From Nonomuraea antri (lineage in GTDB: Bacteria > Actinomycetota > Actinomycetes > Streptosporangiales > Streptosporangiaceae), in contig NZ_JABCPZ010000054.1 in NCBI RefSeq assembly GCF_013283785.1, positions 1-50,000 of the forward strand: 50,000 bases of DNA, written 5' to 3'. Under the pieces are notes generated by a model that was given only the letters and a program-made list of their open reading frames with translations, did not search any database and was not told the origin of the DNA. A program made the translations under genes and the position numbers. Below are positions 32,749-40,675 of the stretch, one piece after another; positions within the stretch are counted from its first letter, which is position 1; every line of letters begins with the position of its first letter.

Positions 32749-33687
32749 TCACGCCAGGCACGACAGCGGCCGGCCGCCGTTGAAGGCGATCATGTCGAGC
32801 ACGGCCGCGGCCAGGTCGATCGGCGCGCCGGGCGGACGTCCGTCGAGCTCGGCGTAGGCGCGGTGGAGGTTGCCGACGATGCGTTCTGAGTCGAGCAGCG
32901 TGCCCCATTCGCCCAGGTCGGTCTCCCCGGCGGCGTCCAGCGGGGTCAGCCCGGCGGCCCGGCCGCGCTCGGCGGTCTCCAGCACGAAACGCAGGTAGCC
33001 CTCGACCCGGTCGAAGACCTCGGGCCCGCACACCTCGCCGTGCCCGGGCACGACCGTCTGAGCGCCCAGCTCCCTGAGCGTGCCCAGCGCCTCGATCGCC
33101 CCGGACACCGAGCCCATCAGCACGAACGGGGTGCCGCCGTTGAACACCAGGTCCCCGGCGAACAGCAGCCGCCGCTCGGGGATCCAGACGATCGAGTCGC
33201 CGGTGGTGTGGGCGGGGTGGCCGATGTACCTGACCTCGCAGCGCAGCTCGTCGCTGTGCACGGTGATGCCGTCGGTGTAGGTGAGGAACGGCGGCACGGC
33301 CTGCAGCGCGCCCCACTCCACCTCGGCCGACCAGGCGGACCGGTAGTCGGGGATGCCCTCGGCCAGGATGCGTTCCCGCACCTCCTCGTGCCCCACGATG
33401 GTGGCCTCGGGGAACAGGTAGTTGCCGAAGGTGTGGTCACCGTGGTGATGGGTGTTGATCAGCGTGGTGATCGGCCGGTCGCTGACCTTGCCGACGGCCT
33501 CGCGCAGCGCCCTGGTACGGCGTTCGGTCGAGCAGGCGTCGATGCAGATCACGCCGCGGCGGCCGGCGAGGAAGCCGGTGTTGTTGATCCACCAGCTCCC
33601 GTCGGGCTGGATGTAGGCGTAGACGCCGTCGGAGACCTCCTCCACGCGCGGCGGAGGCAGCGGATGATCGTGGTGAGAAGAGCTCAT
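32749..33687 (-). CDS. MBL-fold metallo-hydrolase
   Basis: A 312-residue metallo-beta-lactamase-fold enzyme. Metal-binding motifs are intact: NTHHHGDHTFGNYLFPEATI (HxHxDH), GHPAHTTGDSIVWIPERRLL (His and Asp), and VVPGHGEVCG (His). ATG start. It resembles SoxH/quinoprotein-relay-type hydrolases with unknown substrates. Single gene, downstream of and co-directional with the acyl-CoA dehydrogenase gene, with a hairpin terminator between them. Confidence 0.88.
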   Translation of the reverse strand: MSSSHHDHPLPPPRVEEVSDGVYAYIQPDGSWWINNTGFLAGRRGVICIDACSTERRTRALREAVGKVSDRPITTLINTHHHGDHTFGNYLFPEATIVGHEEVRERILAEGIPDYRSAWSAEVEWGALQAVPPFLTYTDGITVHSDELRCEVRYIGHPAHTTGDSIVWIPERRLLFAGDLVFNGGTPFVLMGSVSGAIEALGTLRELGAQTVVPGHGEVCGPEVFDRVEGYLRFVLETAERGRAAGLTPLDAAGETDLGEWGTLLDSERIVGNLHRAYAELDGRPPGAPIDLAAAVLDMIAFNGGRPLSCLA

Positions 33688-33723
33688 GCGGCGAACGTAC
33701 CGCCGGCATCACGCCCCGGACGA

Positions 33724-33758
33724 CGAAACGCCCGCTCCCATCGGGAACGGGCGTTTCG
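33724..33758 (-). terminator. terminator after the acyl-CoA dehydrogenase gene
   Basis: Stem CGAAACGCCCG (33724-33734) with CGGGCGTTTCG (33748-33758), inner TCCC/GGGA pairing after one mismatch; located just past the acyl-CoA dehydrogenase stop on the minus strand. Confidence 0.8.
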
Positions 33759-33766
33759 GGTGTGCG

Positions 33767-35572
33767 TCAGAAGGCCTCTTCCGGCAGTTCCATCAGGTCC
33801 AGCCCGGTGGCGGCCAGGACGCGCCGCTCGGCGGCCAGCCTGGGCAGCACCGTGGTGGCGAAGAACGACGCGGCGCCGACCTTGCCCTGGTAGAACGGGT
33901 CCTCCTGCTCGGCCAGCCGGGCCAGCGCGACCTCGGCCTGACGCAGCAGCAGCCAGCCGATCACCAGGTCGCCCAGCGCGAGCAGGAACCTGGTGGTGTT
34001 GAGCCCGACCTTGTACACCTCGTCCGGCTTCTCCATCGAGCCGAGCGCCCAGCCGGCCATCGTGTCGCCCATGACCTTGACCTCGGCGGCGGCCTCGGCG
34101 AGCAGCTTGCGCTCCTCCTTGAGCCGGCCGTTGCCCGCCTCGGAGGCGGCGAACTCGTTGATCTCGGTCAGCAGCGTGCCGACGGCCGCGCCCTGGTTGC
34201 GCAGGATCTTGCGGAAGAACAGGTCCAGGCCCTGGATCGCGGTCGTGCCCTCGTAGAGCGAGTCGATCTTCGCGTCCCTGATGTACTGCTCGATCGGGTA
34301 TTCCTGCAGGTAGCCGGAGCCGCCCAGGGTCTGCAGCGAGCGCGAGAGCAACTCGTACGAACGCTCCGAGCCCACGCCCTTGACCAGCGGCAGCAGCAGG
34401 TCGTTCATCGCGTGCGCGTGCCGGTCCTCCGGGTCGAGCTGGATGGCGTCCTGGAAGGTGGCGGTGTAGAGCACCAGAGCGCGCATGCCCTCGGCGTACG
34501 CCTTCTGCAGCATCAGCTCGCGGCGCACGTCCGGGTGGTGGGTGATGGTGACGCGCGGGGCGCTCTTGTCCATCATCTTGGTCAGGTCGGCGCCCTGCTC
34601 GCGGGACTTGGCGTACTCCAGCGCGTTCAGGTAGCCGGTGGACAGCGTGGCGATGGCCTTGGTGCCGACCATCATGCGGGCGTGCTCGATCACCATGAAC
34701 ATCTGCTTGATGCCCTCGTGCACGTCGCCGACCAGCCAGCCGACGGCCGGGTGCTTGTCGCCGAAGGTGAGCTCGCAGGTCGTGGAGACCTTCAGGCCCA
34801 TCTTCTTCTCGACGTTGGTGACGTAGACGCCGTTGCGCTCGCCCAGTTCGCCGGTCTCCAGGTCCACGTGGAACTTGGGCACCAGGAACATCGACAGGCC
34901 CTTGGTGCCGGGGCCGTGGCCCTCGGGGCGGGCCAGCACGAGGTGGAAGATGTTCTCGGCCATGTCGTGCTCGGCGCTGGTGATGAAGCGCTTGACGCCC
35001 TCGATGTGCCAGGTGCCGTCCGGCTGCCGTACCGCCTTGGCCCGGCCGGCGCCCACGTCGGAGCCGGCGTCGGGCTCGGTCAGCACCATCGTGGCGCCCC
35101 AGTTGCGCTCGATCGCCAGTTCGGCGAAGCGCTTCTGGGCGTCGGTGCCCACCTTCCACAGCGTGTAGGCGAAGTTGGGGCCCGCGGCGTACATGTACAG
35201 CGCGGGGTTGGCGCCGAGCACCAGCTCGGCCGTGGCCCAGGCCAGGCTGCGCGGGATGCCCGGGCCGCCCAGCTCGGCGGGCAGGTCGAGGTGCGCCCAG
35301 CCGCCGTCGACCAGCGCCTTGAACGACTTCTTGAAGCCTTCGGGCACCTTGACCGTGCTGGTCGCGGCGTCGAAGACGGGCGGGGTGCGGTCGCCTTCCT
35401 CGAACGAATCGGCGAGCACTCCGGTGGAGAGCCTGTTGACCTCGTCCAGGATGCTGCGTGCGACGTCCTCGTCGACTTCAGCGAACGGCCCGGCGCCGAG
35501 GATCTCGCGTCGCCCGAACACCTCGAAGAGGTTGAACTCCAGGTCGCGCACGTTGCTCTTGAAGTGGCCCAT
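33767..35572 (-). CDS. acyl-CoA dehydrogenase (long form)
   Basis: A 601-residue FAD enzyme that introduces the first double bond in fatty acyl-CoA oxidation. The N-terminus [20 protein letters not shown] is typical of the actinobacterial long form. Motifs: [60 protein letters not shown] and the catalytic Glu in [17 protein letters not shown] (E441). The last 150 residues form the extra C-terminal helical domain of this subfamily. AGGAG 10 nt upstream of the ATG. Two palindromes at 35605-35644, between it and the divergent methyltransferase gene, probably bind a TetR-type fatty-acid regulator. Confidence 0.93.
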   Translation of the reverse strand: MGHFKSNVRDLEFNLFEVFGRREILGAGPFAEVDEDVARSILDEVNRLSTGVLADSFEEGDRTPPVFDAATSTVKVPEGFKKSFKALVDGGWAHLDLPAELGGPGIPRSLAWATAELVLGANPALYMYAAGPNFAYTLWKVGTDAQKRFAELAIERNWGATMVLTEPDAGSDVGAGRAKAVRQPDGTWHIEGVKRFITSAEHDMAENIFHLVLARPEGHGPGTKGLSMFLVPKFHVDLETGELGERNGVYVTNVEKKMGLKVSTTCELTFGDKHPAVGWLVGDVHEGIKQMFMVIEHARMMVGTKAIATLSTGYLNALEYAKSREQGADLTKMMDKSAPRVTITHHPDVRRELMLQKAYAEGMRALVLYTATFQDAIQLDPEDRHAHAMNDLLLPLVKGVGSERSYELLSRSLQTLGGSGYLQEYPIEQYIRDAKIDSLYEGTTAIQGLDLFFRKILRNQGAAVGTLLTEINEFAASEAGNGRLKEERKLLAEAAAEVKVMGDTMAGWALGSMEKPDEVYKVGLNTTRFLLALGDLVIGWLLLRQAEVALARLAEQEDPFYQGKVGAASFFATTVLPRLAAERRVLAATGLDLMELPEEAF

Positions 35573-35604
35573 GAGTGCGGATCTCCTTGAACCGAGGTCA
35601 TTAG

Positions 35605-35644
35605 TACTGGCGAGTAACCTTACTAGGAATGCTACCCGCGGGTA
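35605..35644. promoter_or_regulatory. paired palindromic operators (fatty-acid-regulator-like)
   Basis: TACTGGCGAGTA (35605-35616, arms TACT/AGTA) and the perfect palindrome TACCCGCGGGTA (35633-35644), centres 28 bp apart. A TTACTAGG half-site lies between them. They lie 33-72 bp upstream of the acyl-CoA dehydrogenase ATG and just before the methyltransferase. Confidence 0.65.
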
Positions 35645-35647
35645 ACC

Positions 35648-36472
35648 ATGGATATGCATGGCATGCTCGTCTCCATGGACGCCGAAGAGCTGGCCGCCCG
35701 CTGGCGGGAGCGACTGGAATCCTGGGCGATTCCGCCGGAGATCGTGGCCGCCGCGCCCGCCGATCCCTGGAGTCATTCGCCCGAGCGGTTCGGCACGCGT
35801 ACCGACCGGGCGTTGTCCGAGCCCGACGACGGCCCCACCATGTCCAGGCTCGCCGAGGCGCTGCCCGACCAGGGCACGCTGCTCGACGTCGGCTCGGGCC
35901 CAGGGGCCGCCTCGCTGCCGCTGCGCGGGCGCATCGGCCACCTGTACGCGGTCGACACCTCGGCGGCCATGCTCGACGGGCTGGTCATCAGGGCCGAGAA
36001 ACTGGGGGTCCCGGTCACCGCCGTCGAGGGCCGCTGGCCCGACGTGGCCGACCAGGTGCCCGTGGTCGACGTGACCATCGCCGCGCACGTCGTGTACAAC
36101 GTCCCCGACCTGGCCGAGTTCCTGCGCGCGCTGGACGCGCGCACCCGGGGCAGAGTGGTGCTCGAACTGCCGCACCGGCACCCGATGAGCTGGATGACGC
36201 CGCTGTGGCAGCACTTCCACGGGGTGAGCAGGCCGGTCAGGCCCATCGCGGAGGACTGCGTGGCGCTGGCCGCCGCGCTGGGCTTCGCGGTGCGGGTGGA
36301 GGAGCGTGAGGCGCCGCTGGAACGTTTCACGTCGCTGGAGGAGCTGGCCGCCAGCGCGTGCCGTCGCATCTGCCTCGACCCCGCGCGGGCGGCGGAGGTC
36401 GCGGCCACCGCGCAGGAGCTCGGCATGTGGCCGGTCCCGCGCGACCGGTGGGTCACGGTGTGGTGGGAATGA
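35648..36472 (+). CDS. class I SAM-dependent methyltransferase
   Basis: A 274-residue protein with a Rossmann methyltransferase domain. Motif I is [15 protein letters not shown], motif II region [20 protein letters not shown], and the acidic [16 protein letters not shown]. The C-terminal part ends [14 protein letters not shown]. Substrate unknown. Start is ambiguous: ATG 35648 is used, but ATG 35675 ([10 protein letters not shown]) is closer to the usual start of such proteins, and neither has a Shine-Dalgarno. It diverges from acyl-CoA dehydrogenase across palindromic operators, so the two are probably co-regulated. Confidence 0.78.
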   Translation: MDMHGMLVSMDAEELAARWRERLESWAIPPEIVAAAPADPWSHSPERFGTRTDRALSEPDDGPTMSRLAEALPDQGTLLDVGSGPGAASLPLRGRIGHLYAVDTSAAMLDGLVIRAEKLGVPVTAVEGRWPDVADQVPVVDVTIAAHVVYNVPDLAEFLRALDARTRGRVVLELPHRHPMSWMTPLWQHFHGVSRPVRPIAEDCVALAAALGFAVRVEEREAPLERFTSLEELAASACRRICLDPARAAEVAATAQELGMWPVPRDRWVTVWWE

Positions 36473-36512
36473 TCGGTGCGAGGGGCGCGTTCTCGTAGAC
36501 GAGCCCAGGCTC

Positions 36513-36552
36513 CCGGACGAGACGCGCCGTACCCGGCAGGCAAAGACGACGC
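36513..36552 (+). promoter_or_regulatory. guanidine-III (ykkC-III) riboswitch aptamer
   Basis: A 40-nt match to the known aptamer: CCGGACGAG at 36513, GCGCCGTACCCGG at 36524-36536, CAGG at 36537, AAAGACGACGC at 36542-36552. P1 pairs CCGG (36513-36516) with CCGG (36533-36536); P2 pseudoknot pairs GCGCCGT (36524-36530) with ACGACGC (36546-36552), one C-A mismatch. It lies directly before a Gdx-type exporter, the classic target. A 9-bp helix (36541-36549 with 36569-36577) abuts the GGAG ribosome site and could be its off state. Confidence 0.8.
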
Positions 36553-36586
36553 ACGGACCTAGTTCGCCTCGTCTTTGGAGTTCACC

Positions 36587-36907
36587 ATGGCCTGGATCGT
36601 TCTCGTGCTGGCCGGCCTCTTCGAGGTCGCCATGGCGCTCTCGCTCAAGCTCAGCAACGGCTTCACCCACGTGTGGTGGTCGGTGTCGTTCGGCGTGACC
36701 GCCGTGCTCAGCTTCGGCCTGCTCTCGTACGCGCTCAAATCGCTGGAGGTCGGCACCGCCTACGCCGTCTGGACGGGCATCGGCGCCGTCGGCACGGCCG
36801 TGCTCGGCATGATCGCGATGGGCGACGACGTGTCGCCGGTGCGGGTCGCCTCGATCGCGCTGATCCTGGCCGGGGTCGTCGGGCTCAACCTCGCGGGCGC
36901 ACACTAG
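36587..36907 (+). CDS. gdx: Gdx/SugE-type SMR guanidinium exporter
   Basis: A 106-residue, four-TM small multidrug resistance protein, [20 protein letters not shown] with the invariant membrane Glu (E13). The [19 protein letters not shown] stretch is the Gdx/SugE signature, as opposed to drug-exporting EmrE types. It exports guanidinium in exchange for protons as a dual-topology dimer. GGAG lies 6 nt before the ATG. A guanidine-III aptamer 35 nt upstream ties it to guanidine, an unusually clear assignment for a small transporter. Confidence 0.9.
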   Translation: MAWIVLVLAGLFEVAMALSLKLSNGFTHVWWSVSFGVTAVLSFGLLSYALKSLEVGTAYAVWTGIGAVGTAVLGMIAMGDDVSPVRVASIALILAGVVGLNLAGAH

Positions 36908-36944
36908 CTTGACGTCTTTGGTGGTGTCGCGATTGGGTGGCGGG

Positions 36945-37334
36945 ATGATCGAGATTCATGCCGTCACCCTGGACGCCGCCGACCCGTACGAGATCGCCAC
37001 CTGGTGGAGCAGGGCCACCGGATGGCCGCTGGGCGAAGGCGACAAGCCGGGCGACGACGAGGTCATGCTGCGTACTCCGCACGACCCGTTCCTGCTGTTC
37101 ATCCGCGTGCCCGAGGGCAAGTCCGTGAAGAACCGGGTGCACCTGGACGTCAACGGCACCGAGGGACGCACCCGTAACGAGGAGGTCGAGCGGCTGACCG
37201 GGATGGGCGCGAGCGTGGTCGACGACCGCCGGCTCCCCGACGGCTCCGGCTGGGTGGTCATGAACGACCCCGAGGGCAACGAGTTCTGCGTGTGCCGCAG
37301 CGAGGCGGAGCGGACCGCGGCCGCCCAGCCGTGA
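36945..37334 (+). CDS. VOC/glyoxalase family protein
   Basis: A 129-residue single VOC-domain protein: [60 protein letters not shown] and the C-terminal [11 protein letters not shown]. The pairs of beta-alpha-beta-beta-beta units and HLDV...GNEF are those of glyoxalase-like VOC proteins; a metal-dependent lyase, dioxygenase or resistance role cannot be chosen. ATG 36945 is preferred over an upstream GTG. 38 bp after the gdx gene. Confidence 0.8.
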   Translation: MIEIHAVTLDAADPYEIATWWSRATGWPLGEGDKPGDDEVMLRTPHDPFLLFIRVPEGKSVKNRVHLDVNGTEGRTRNEEVERLTGMGASVVDDRRLPDGSGWVVMNDPEGNEFCVCRSEAERTAAAQP

Positions 37335-37378
37335 TCCCAGCCGTGAGCCGGTTATGAGCCGGCCGTGAACCCGCCTGG

Positions 37379-37403
37379 CCCCGCCGCCTCCCGGGCGGCG
37401 GGG
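37379..37403. terminator. bidirectional terminator between VOC and membrane protein genes
   Basis: 10-bp stem CCCCGCCGCC (37379-37388) with GGCGGCGGGG (37394-37403), loop TCCCG; the flanking genes converge on it. Confidence 0.8.
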
Positions 37404-37405
37404 TC

Positions 37406-37855
37406 TCAGCGGGCGGACTTGGCCCGCCCCTGCATGGTGAGGGTCAGGATGGCGGCGATCACGTAGACCAGCGCGCCGTGCCACAGCGCCTGCACCCCGG
37501 AGCCGAACACGCCTTCGTGGTCGAGCACGAGCTGCACCGGGTAGTCCAGCACCGCCGTGATGCCCGCGGGCAGCAGCGCGAACTTCCACGGGTGCTTCAG
37601 CGACCACACGCGGGCCTGCCTGGTCACCCGGTCGCCCTCGTGCGGCTTGGCCACCGCGCCGATGGCGGCGATCAGGGCGAACAAGCTGATGCCCAGCCCC
37701 AGGGCCCACGGCAGGTCACCGCCTCCGGTGATCAGCCCCATGCCGAAACTGGCCACGGTCACCACGCCGCCGCCGACGGCGGCCGCCTTCCACGGAGCGC
37801 CGCGAAGCGCGGCGCCGGACAGCGAGACCTCATCGCGTCGACTGATTTCGTTCAT
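37406..37855 (-). CDS. hypothetical membrane protein, four TM
   Basis: A 149-residue protein with hydrophobic segments at AAAVGGGVVTVASFGMGLIT, LPWALGLGISLFALIAAIGA, WKFALLPAGITAVLDYPVQL and ALVYVIAAILTLTMQGRAKS. The N-terminus (NEISRRDEVSLSGAALRGAP) is polar. I recognise no family. It is alone and convergent with the VOC gene. ATG 37855 begins after a likely non-coding extension. Confidence 0.7.
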   Translation of the reverse strand: MNEISRRDEVSLSGAALRGAPWKAAAVGGGVVTVASFGMGLITGGGDLPWALGLGISLFALIAAIGAVAKPHEGDRVTRQARVWSLKHPWKFALLPAGITAVLDYPVQLVLDHEGVFGSGVQALWHGALVYVIAAILTLTMQGRAKSAR

Positions 37856-37976
37856 GTCCTCATGGTGCCTTTTGGGACCCCCGGAGAGCATCGGGGACGG
37901 ACCCTGACTGTTCCCCTATCCGGTGCGCCGGGGTGCCCGCCGGGATGTTGACCTTCGCAGGGCCGCGATCTACCCT

Positions 37977-38003
37977 TTTTTTTAGGAAACTTTCCTAAAA
38001 AAA
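37977..38003. promoter_or_regulatory. AT-rich 27-bp palindrome before a secreted peptide gene
   Basis: Perfect inverted repeat with arms TTTTTTTAGGAAA (37977-37989) and its complement (37991-38003) around a single C. It lies 26 bp before the ATG and stands out strongly in this GC-rich DNA; an operator for a dimeric repressor, or a hairpin, is possible. Confidence 0.7.
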
Positions 38004-38029
38004 TCCCATGCCCCCCTGGGAGACGCAAC

Positions 38030-38323
38030 ATGAGTCTTCGTCGTCGTATCGCCACCCTGTCCAGCATCGCCGCACTCGGCCTGAGCGTCGTCGCGCTCAA
38101 CTCCGGCCCCGCCATGGCCGCCCCCTCCGGCTGCACCACGCAGCAGGGCTCGAACTGGGCGTCCAGCCTCTGCACCTCCGGCACGGGCCGGCACATGGTG
38201 GTCGTGCGCGCGCGGCACTACACCGGCCCCATCCTGGTCACCGGACCCTGTGTGGCCATCGGCCAGACCTCGTGGACGACGGTCAACTGGCCGATCACCT
38301 ACGTCGGCTGGGCCGGCTGCTAG
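38030..38323 (+). CDS. small secreted protein
   Basis: A 97-residue precursor: RRRIATLSSIAALGLSVVAL followed by NSGPAMAAP (signal peptide, cleavage after AMA), giving a mature peptide of about 65 residues with four Cys (SGCTTQQ, SSLCTSG, GPCVAIG, GWAGC), probably two disulfides. Trp-rich end TSWTTVNWPITYVGWAGC. No family recognised; a secreted inhibitor, lectin-like or antimicrobial protein would fit. GGGAG 7 nt upstream, preceded by a striking AT palindrome and closed by a hairpin terminator, so it is a self-contained regulated unit. Confidence 0.75.
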   Translation: MSLRRRIATLSSIAALGLSVVALNSGPAMAAPSGCTTQQGSNWASSLCTSGTGRHMVVVRARHYTGPILVTGPCVAIGQTSWTTVNWPITYVGWAGC

Positions 38324-38339
38324 GACGGACGCACGGGCG

Positions 38340-38364
38340 AGGGACGGGTCTCCGACCCGTCCCT
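38340..38364 (+). terminator. terminator after the secreted peptide gene
   Basis: Perfect 11-bp stem AGGGACGGGTC (38340-38350) with its complement (38354-38364), loop TCC. Confidence 0.85.
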
Positions 38365-38378
38365 GACATGATTCGGGC

Positions 38379-39296
38379 ATGCAGGAAATCGACATAGTGC
38401 GGCTGAACGCGGACGAAGGGGAGCGGCTGCGCGACATCCGTCTCCGGGCGCTGCTCGATTCGCCGGACGCCTTCGCGTCCACCCATGACAAGGAGAGCGC
38501 GTTCCCGCCGGAGAAGTGGGCGGAGCGGCTGAGCAGCACCTGGCTGGTGGCCGCCGATCAGGACACCAAGGCCGATCTCGGCCTGGCCTGCGTGCTGTTC
38601 GAGCACGGCAGGGGCCACCTGGTGTCCATGTGGGTCGCCCCCGAGGCCAGAGGACGCGGCCTGGGCGCGCGCCTGCTCGACGCCGCCGTCGACGTGGCGC
38701 GGGCGGCCGGGGCCGAGGAGGTCGAGCTCTGGGCGGTGGACAGGAACCTGGCCGCGCGGGCGCTGTACGCGAGCCGGGGCTTCCTGCCCAGCGGCCAGGT
38801 GATGGCGCTGCCGTCCAACCCGGAGCTCATGGAGTCGCACTACGTGTTGTCGCTGCTGTTCCGCCGGGCCAGGGCGCAGGACGTGCCGGCGATCGTGGCG
38901 ATGCTGGCCGACGACCCGCTCGGCGCCGCCCGTGAGGGCGATCCGAACGACGAGCGCTACCTGGCCGCGTTCGAGCGGATCGACACCGACCCCTACGACG
39001 AGCTGATCGTGGCCGAGCGCGACGGCAAGGTGGTGGGCACGATGCAGCTCACCTACCTGGCCGGGCTCTCGCGGCTGGGTGCCGAGCGCTGCCAGATCGA
39101 GGCCGTCAGGGTCTCCGCCGCGCACCGCGGCGAGGGGCTGGGCCGCAAGATGATCGCGTGGGGCATCGACAGGGCCCGCGCACGCGGGTGCGCGATGGTG
39201 CAGCTCACCTCGGACAAGTCACGCACGGACGCGCACCGCTTCTACGACTCGCTCGGCTTCGTCGCCTCCCACGAGGGATACAAGCTGGCGCTCTGA
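38379..39296 (+). CDS. tandem-domain GNAT acetyltransferase
   Basis: A 305-residue protein with two GNAT domains in a row. The first (residues about 1-155) contains LVSMWVAPEARGRGLGARLL with the acetyl-CoA loop (RGRGLG) and ends LWAVDRNLAARALYASRGFL. The second (about 165-305) contains IEAVRVSAAHRGEGLGRKMI (RGEGLG) and AHRFYDSLGFVASHEGYKL. Both retain the coenzyme-binding motif. Substrate unknown. ATG 38379, weak ribosome site, right behind the terminator of the secreted peptide gene. Confidence 0.87.
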   Translation: MQEIDIVRLNADEGERLRDIRLRALLDSPDAFASTHDKESAFPPEKWAERLSSTWLVAADQDTKADLGLACVLFEHGRGHLVSMWVAPEARGRGLGARLLDAAVDVARAAGAEEVELWAVDRNLAARALYASRGFLPSGQVMALPSNPELMESHYVLSLLFRRARAQDVPAIVAMLADDPLGAAREGDPNDERYLAAFERIDTDPYDELIVAERDGKVVGTMQLTYLAGLSRLGAERCQIEAVRVSAAHRGEGLGRKMIAWGIDRARARGCAMVQLTSDKSRTDAHRFYDSLGFVASHEGYKLAL

Positions 39297-39300
39297 GGCT

Positions 39301-39843
39301 TCACCCGCCGTCGCCCAGCTGGGCGATCATCCATCTGCACCAGTCGGCCCGATGCCGCTCGTAGCTCAGGCCGCAGCGCAGCGTCGCGTAGTTGCCGAAC
39401 CCGGGGTCGCCGAAGGCGGGCGGGCTGCCGAAGGACGCCGCGTCACGCTCGTACTGGGCCAGCCGCTCCTCGTGCCTGGCGAGCTGGTCGGCGAACATGC
39501 GCCTGACCAGCCCGGGTTCGGCCAGCCACGCCGCGTACGTCTTCAGCACCAGCTCGTCGCGCTCGGGCCGCTCGCGCGGCGGCTCGGTGACCCAGTCGCG
39601 CAGCGCCTCGCGGCCGTCGTCGGTGAGGCGGTAGATCTTCTTGTCCTGCGGGCCCGGCCCGTGCTCGGTCTCGTAGTCGATCAGCCGGGCGGCCCGGAGT
39701 TTCTGCAGCTCGGTGTGGATCTGGCTGTGCCCGGCCGTCCAGAAGTAGCTGACCGGACGGCGCATCACCGCCGCGAGGTCGTATCCGGTGCGCGGGCCGC
39801 GGGCGAGTACCGCGAGTATCGCGAATCCCAGCGTTGAGGTCAT
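39301..39843 (-). CDS. PadR family transcriptional regulator
   Basis: A 180-residue regulator with an N-terminal PadR winged helix: TLGFAILAVLARGPRTGYDL, AAVMRRPVSYFWTAGHSQIH, TELQKLRAARLIDYETEHGP and KKIYRLTDDGREALRDWV. An all-helical C-terminal dimerisation domain of the Vir_act_alpha_C type (VLKTYAAWLAEPGLVRRMFA, QLARHEERLAQYERD) follows. Likely a ligand-released repressor of itself and the divergent lipoprotein gene through the palindrome at 39872-39891. Confidence 0.9.
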   Translation of the reverse strand: MTSTLGFAILAVLARGPRTGYDLAAVMRRPVSYFWTAGHSQIHTELQKLRAARLIDYETEHGPGPQDKKIYRLTDDGREALRDWVTEPPRERPERDELVLKTYAAWLAEPGLVRRMFADQLARHEERLAQYERDAASFGSPPAFGDPGFGNYATLRCGLSYERHRADWCRWMIAQLGDGG

Positions 39844-39871
39844 GGTCCTGCCAAGGGTATTGTGCCTACGG

Positions 39872-39891
39872 CTATGTCAGTTTAGACATAG
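39872..39891. promoter_or_regulatory. candidate PadR operator
   Basis: Perfect inverted repeat CTATGTC (39872-39878) / GACATAG (39885-39891) with spacer AGTTTA, between the divergent padR and lipoprotein genes. Confidence 0.65.
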
Positions 39892-39910
39892 TGGAAGAGA
39901 AGGGCTGGGT

Positions 39911-40675
39911 ATGCGGAAGATCGTGGGTTTACTGGGGCTCGTGGCGGCGCTGGCCGGTTGCGGGGGCACGGCTGGAACGAACGCGGCGGCGAGCCCCGCC
40001 CAGTCCTCGACCTCTCCGGCGACGAGCACCCCGCCGACGCAGCCGACGCAGAAACCGGTCCCCACCGGCCCGAACGTCTCCGGCTGCTTCACCGAGGCGG
40101 ACGGGAAGATCTTCACCCACGGCGACGACCTGCCCGGCGTGATCGCCGGCAAGGGCGCGGTCGGCGTCGTCATCACCTACGAGCGGCGCGGCAACGTCTG
40201 CTCCTGGCGGCCGATCTCAGACCGCCTGGTCGCGGCCGGCTACCGGGTGCTGCTGTACGCCAGGACGTCCACCATGTCGCCCCTGGACACCACCCTGGAC
40301 ATGGCCGAACGCCTGGGCAAGGAGAAGGGCGTCGAGCGGGTGTTCCTCATGGGCGGCTCGATCGGCGCCACCGTGGCGGCCACCGCCGCGCTTGAGCTCG
40401 ACAACGTGGCCGGGGTGGTGGCACTCTCCGGCGAGATCGACGCGGCCGACGCGGCGAAGCTCACCGTCCCGCTGCTGCAGGTCGGCAGCGAGCACGACTC
40501 CTACGGCGGCGCCGACGACCTGCGCGACGCCGACGCGGCCGCGTCGAAGTCACCGGCGCACGAGGTGATGGTCGTCGAGGGCGAGAGCATGCACGCCTCC
40601 GTCCTGTTCGGCAGCCCGCACGGGCCCGCGGTGCTCGACAGGATCGTCACGTTCATGGACCGTCACAAGGGCTGA
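39911..40675 (+). CDS. lipoprotein with alpha/beta-hydrolase fold
   Basis: A 254-residue lipoprotein: signal RKIVGLLGLVAALAGC with lipobox Cys17, then a Ser/Thr/Pro linker (QSSTSPATSTPPTQPTQKP). A hydrolase-like domain follows: nucleophile elbow FLMGGSIGATVA, Asp in LQVGSEHDSYGG, His in EGESMHASVLFG. The catalytic triad is therefore visible. It is anchored outside the cytoplasmic membrane and probably acts on an ester or peptide-like substrate; none can be named. It diverges from padR across a palindrome and overlaps the convergent oxidoreductase gene by 23 bp. Confidence 0.82.
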   Translation: MRKIVGLLGLVAALAGCGGTAGTNAAASPAQSSTSPATSTPPTQPTQKPVPTGPNVSGCFTEADGKIFTHGDDLPGVIAGKGAVGVVITYERRGNVCSWRPISDRLVAAGYRVLLYARTSTMSPLDTTLDMAERLGKEKGVERVFLMGGSIGATVAATAALELDNVAGVVALSGEIDAADAAKLTVPLLQVGSEHDSYGGADDLRDADAAASKSPAHEVMVVEGESMHASVLFGSPHGPAVLDRIVTFMDRHKG

